A model generated the notes under the pieces. The model ran no database searches, was not told the origin of the DNA, and worked only from the letters and a program-made list of their open reading frames with translations. A stretch of 64,000 nucleotides of DNA from Rhodoplanes serenus. Lineage in GTDB: Bacteria; Pseudomonadota; Alphaproteobacteria; Rhizobiales; Xanthobacteraceae. The DNA lies in NCBI GenBank assembly GCA_945893145.1, contig CAMDDZ010000018.1:1-64000 (forward strand), read 5' to 3'. The position numbers and the translations under genes are program-made. Positions 61,266 through 64,000 of the stretch are shown here, one piece after another (the first letter of the stretch is position 1; each line of letters opens with the position of its first letter).

Positions 61266-62963
61266 TCACTCCGCCGCAGGCATTACGGCGAGCACGGGCG
61301 ATTGCGCGCGCGAGGCGATGCCTGCGCCGCGCAGAAGGTCGATCAGCGCAACGGAATCGTCCGGCTCGGCATCGGCGCGCCAGGCGACGTGACGGTCCGG
61401 CCGCACGAGGGCGAGCTTCCTGTCGTAAAGCGCGGCAGCCTCCGGATCGTCGATGTCGACGACCGTCAACGGGACGCCGCGCTGTTTCGCCGCCGCCAGC
61501 AGGCCGCCGACCTCGGCCTTGCGGTCGAAACGAAGCAGGCCGTAGTCCGCTCCCAAAGCATCGTAGAGCGAGCGGCCGTCACGCAGCCAGAAATGCGGGG
61601 CGCGGCAACCGGGCACCGACGACGACTCGAAGCGCCCCATCGAATAGACCGGATGCTCAGCGCCGTCATAGGCGATGGCCGGCGAGTCCGCATAGAAGTA
61701 ACCGAAGTTCAATCCGCCGCAGCACTGCTGCTGGACGTAGAGGTCGTAAGTCTCCTTACCGATCCGCGCGCGGGTCGCCTCGCCCTGCGCGTCGTTGCGT
61801 TCGATCTCGGCGGGAATCTCGCGGCGCTGCTGCGAGATCGACTTCGACATGTTGAATGCGAACTGCGACACCTGATCGGTGATCGGCTGGCGCTCCGCCT
61901 GATAGGCGTCGAGCAAGGCGGGCTCGGCCCAGCCGTTGAGAACGGCGGCCAGCATCCAACCCAGGTTCGCGGCGTCGGCGATGCCCGCGTTCATCCCGTA
62001 ACCGGCGTGCGGGATCCAAAGGTGCGCCGCGTCGCCCGCGATGAACACGCGGCCGTTCTGGAACCGCTCGGCGACCAGCCGCCGCCCGATCCAATCCTCT
62101 TTCGAGATGATCTCGTATTCGAACTCCGGGCCGACGCCGAGAATATTGCGGATCGACCAATCGCGATCGACGGAATCGTATTCCGGCTCACCGTTGTAGA
62201 GAAAATTGTGGATCAGCCAGCGCTCCTTGCCGTCAATCGACATCATGGTGCCGCAGCGGCGCGGATTGAACGCCAGATACATCCAGCACGGCTCGCCGGG
62301 CAGCAGGCTCATCAGCTTGGGCGCGCGGAAATAGGTCGATTGCACGCGCTGCACGACTTCGATGCCGTCGAGCTTGGCGCCGATGCCATGGCGGACCGCC
62401 GAACGGCCGCCGTCGCAGCCGGCGAGATAACGGGACCGGATGGTGAGGGTTTCACCGCTGTCGAGATCGCGCGCGACGGCGGTGACGCCGTCCTCATCCT
62501 GCGTGAACGTCTCAAACTGGGTGCGGTTAAGGATGCGAATGCGCGGCTGCGCGGCGGCGTGCGCGAACAACAACGGCTCGAGGAAAAGCTGATTGATCCG
62601 ATGCGGCCATTCCGCCGTCGGCCAAGCGCCGTCGTCGCCCTTCTCGCCGCGGACGCGTCCAGCGCGCGATGGCAGCTTGATGCGCGACAGCTCCTTGCCG
62701 GTCGCCGACACGCAGCACGATACATCGTTGCGGAATTCCGCTGGCAGGCCGGTGTCGCGGATTTTGTCCGCGATGCCAAGTCGACGAAAAATCTCCATCG
62801 AACGCGCCGCAACCTGATTGCACTTGACGTTCGGCGGCTCGCCGGCGTGGCGGATTTCGGTGACGATCACATCCACGCCACGCGACGCAAGGTCCATGGC
62901 GAGCGTGAGGCCCACCGGGCCCGCGCCCACGACCAACACGCTGGCGTCAAACGACTGCGGCAT
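61266..62963 (-). CDS. FAD-dependent aromatic-type monooxygenase (PheA/TfdB/MhpA group)
   Basis: A 565-residue flavoprotein hydroxylase: FAD-binding VLVVGAGPVGLTLAMDLASR, the DG-type motif YLAGCDGGRSAVRHG and RVFIAGDAAHLWIPHAGYGM as the second FAD motif. The C-terminal thioredoxin-like domain (about 430-560) is typical of phenol or 3-(3-hydroxyphenyl)propionate hydroxylases. It uses NAD(P)H and O2 to hydroxylate an aromatic substrate, not identified. ATG 62963 has GAGAG upstream. A lactonase remnant lies divergently just upstream. Confidence 0.92.
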   Translation of the reverse strand: MPQSFDASVLVVGAGPVGLTLAMDLASRGVDVIVTEIRHAGEPPNVKCNQVAARSMEIFRRLGIADKIRDTGLPAEFRNDVSCCVSATGKELSRIKLPSRAGRVRGEKGDDGAWPTAEWPHRINQLFLEPLLFAHAAAQPRIRILNRTQFETFTQDEDGVTAVARDLDSGETLTIRSRYLAGCDGGRSAVRHGIGAKLDGIEVVQRVQSTYFRAPKLMSLLPGEPCWMYLAFNPRRCGTMMSIDGKERWLIHNFLYNGEPEYDSVDRDWSIRNILGVGPEFEYEIISKEDWIGRRLVAERFQNGRVFIAGDAAHLWIPHAGYGMNAGIADAANLGWMLAAVLNGWAEPALLDAYQAERQPITDQVSQFAFNMSKSISQQRREIPAEIERNDAQGEATRARIGKETYDLYVQQQCCGGLNFGYFYADSPAIAYDGAEHPVYSMGRFESSSVPGCRAPHFWLRDGRSLYDALGADYGLLRFDRKAEVGGLLAAAKQRGVPLTVVDIDDPEAAALYDRKLALVRPDRHVAWRADAEPDDSVALIDLLRGAGIASRAQSPVLAVMPAAE

Positions 62964-63036
62964 CGATTGATTTTGACTCTCTCGCAACCGCCCGTGCAAT
63001 GTAGAAATCGTCATAAGCGGCAATCGGAGTGGGATT

Positions 63037-63126
63037 ATGCCCAAGGCGGTCTTCTATCAAAGCATCGGGCCGCAGTTCAGCCGCTACGACATCGATGCAG
63101 ACGCCACGACGCTCATCAAACTAGAC
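63037..63126 (+). pseudogene. N-terminal remnant of a beta-propeller lactonase family protein
   Basis: The frame from ATG 63037 reads MPKAVFYQSIGPQFSRYDID then ADATTLIKLD, which matches the typical start of 6-phosphogluconolactonase-like (Pgl) beta-propeller lactonases (VFYxSVGPxLTxYDVD). After about 30 residues the similarity stops, and the frame ends at 63231 instead of continuing for the family's usual 330-400 residues. The gene is therefore truncated. It is divergent from the monooxygenase gene, its likely former partner. The region after 63126 to about 63230 has no recognisable coding content. Confidence 0.6.
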
Positions 63127-63278
63127 GCCGACTGTGCAGACAGCGGAGCAGCACTTCGCACCATCGGCGCCTGCCCGCGCGCCGGATGTAAGTCACAGCT
63201 TCTCCACAGCGCCTCTACAACCCTTGCGTGAAGACCTGCATTAGTCTTGGAATATGGCTCCTGCAATGGACTGTCGCG

Positions 63279-63602
63279 ATGCAGCTCATCAGCCAGTGCC
63301 TTCAGGCGGGACTACTGATCTGGTTTGCGCTACTCGCGGCGCTTGTGGTCGGCCGCGTCCTACAGAATGACATCAGTGCAACCGGCGTGCTGATGCAAAG
63401 CCGTACCGACAATAGCGTTGCGCCGGAGCGTGCCGTGATCATGGCGGTGTCGCCCGCCATCATCATTGGTTACATGGTGCTTGGCCTGCACACCGATGTC
63501 TCGGGTCCAAAGCCATCTCTCCCGGACATTCCTGATCAACTTATCAATCTACTGATTGGCACCAATGGGCTCTATCTTGCGGGCAAAATTGCTCGCGGGT
63601 GA
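63279..63602 (+). CDS. Small membrane protein A at the right edge
   Basis: A 107-residue protein with three predicted helices (about 8-26 LQAGLLIWFALLAALVVGRV, 54-72 VIMAVSPAIIIGYMVLGL and a weaker C-terminal one, LINLLIGTNGLYLAGKIA). It is not recognised. ATG 63279 (MQLISQ) is preferred, but GTG 63228 is an open alternative and no Shine-Dalgarno is convincing. It is followed 21 bases later by a second small membrane protein gene, so they are probably co-transcribed. Confidence 0.6.
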   Translation: MQLISQCLQAGLLIWFALLAALVVGRVLQNDISATGVLMQSRTDNSVAPERAVIMAVSPAIIIGYMVLGLHTDVSGPKPSLPDIPDQLINLLIGTNGLYLAGKIARG

Positions 63603-63623
63603 TGCAAGGGGAGCGAGACAACT

Positions 63624-63971
63624 ATGAGTCAGAATATTGCCACGGTCGGCTTCGGCGTGATCGCCACGATCATCCTACTATTTGCGCTGCTGGTCCTCTG
63701 GAAGATCTATAACGGCGAGATCAAGATTGACGGCTTGCTCACGGAGCCGCCGCCTCCCGGCCAGACCGTGGCAGAGGCGAAGGCCAGTTTATCGCGTTTC
63801 CAGTTCCTGATTTTTACCTTCGTGGTGGCAGGCCTCTTTCTACTGCTCTCGATCGAGGCCGGGACATTCGTCGATGTGCCGAACAACGTGCTGATCTTGC
63901 TCGGTATCAGCGGCGGCAGCTATGTCGTGTCCAAGACAATCGGCCCGAGCAAGAAGCCGGGTTCAGTGTAA
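63624..63971 (+). CDS. Small membrane protein B at the right edge
   Basis: A 115-residue protein with two or three helices (about 8-26 VGFGVIATIILLFALLVLWK; about 62-80 FLIFTFVVAGLFLLLSIEAG; and about 88-104 NVLILLGISGGSYVVSKTI). A Pro-rich segment (EPPPPGQT) lies between helix 1 and helix 2. AGGGGAGCG precedes the ATG. The family is not recognised. With membrane protein A it may be the start of an operon that continues beyond the window. Confidence 0.7.
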   Translation: MSQNIATVGFGVIATIILLFALLVLWKIYNGEIKIDGLLTEPPPPGQTVAEAKASLSRFQFLIFTFVVAGLFLLLSIEAGTFVDVPNNVLILLGISGGSYVVSKTIGPSKKPGSV

Positions 63972-64000
63972 TCAATCGAACCGCGTTGAGGCGGCCGCCG

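Overview
The window is high-GC, densely packed DNA from an alphaproteobacterium. It is most likely a member of the Rhizobiales (Hyphomicrobiales) near Bradyrhizobium, Pseudolabrys, Rhodoplanes or Xanthobacteraceae. This is an inference from an AatA-type aspartate aminotransferase, DUF992 and GCGPG-type small secreted proteins, an aquaporin-containing ars operon, interspersed palindromes built on GAGCATGATC...GATCATGCTC, and many tripartite tricarboxylate transporter (TTT, Bug/TctC) receptors. I saw no rRNA, tRNA, CRISPR array, integrase or transposase.

Layout. 1-8.2 kb: Kelch protein, ferrochelatase, UshA-like metallophosphatase, small secreted proteins, a MATE exporter and a divergent LysR regulator. 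8.5-15.7 kb: two small genes; a leftward PepSY protein / response regulator / sensor kinase operon; and a rightward operon for a DUF2271 protein, a PepSY-flavodoxin-reductase fusion and ApbE. The last three read as an extracytoplasmic flavin electron-transfer module, and DUF2271 carries an ApbE-type DGxTGAS motif. 16-25 kb: housekeeping genes mixed with four Bug receptors of several subfamilies. 25.9-38.15 kb: twelve consecutive same-strand Bug receptor genes, tightly spaced and partly translationally coupled, with no TctA/TctB membrane genes. An MFS gene diverges from the start of the array. 39.6-47.7 kb: PQQ-type sugar dehydrogenase, two methyltransferases, acetamidase/formamidase family protein, flavin split-barrel protein, DUF486 protein, two tandem paralogous secreted proteins and a metallo-beta-lactamase-fold hydrolase. 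48-52.3 kb: an arsenic operon (arsR, flavoprotein monooxygenase, arsC, aquaporin, MFS) without arsB or acr3. 52.3-53.9 kb: a seventeenth Bug gene divergent from a MarR regulator, with two matching operator-like dyads between them. 54-64 kb: a gene-free structured/repeat region, a YfcG-like GST, a Tat-exported L,D-transpeptidase, a TauE exporter, an ATP-grasp-like Cj0069-family protein, an ABC exporter, an aromatic-ring-type monooxygenase, a lactonase remnant and two small membrane proteins at the right edge.

The standout is the Bug receptor array: 17 periplasmic receptors in 64 kb with no membrane partner in view, 12 of them in one run and 11 of those 12 from one close subfamily. Together with the MarR-controlled outlier it suggests an expanded capture or sensing system for organic acids whose ligands and partners are unknown.
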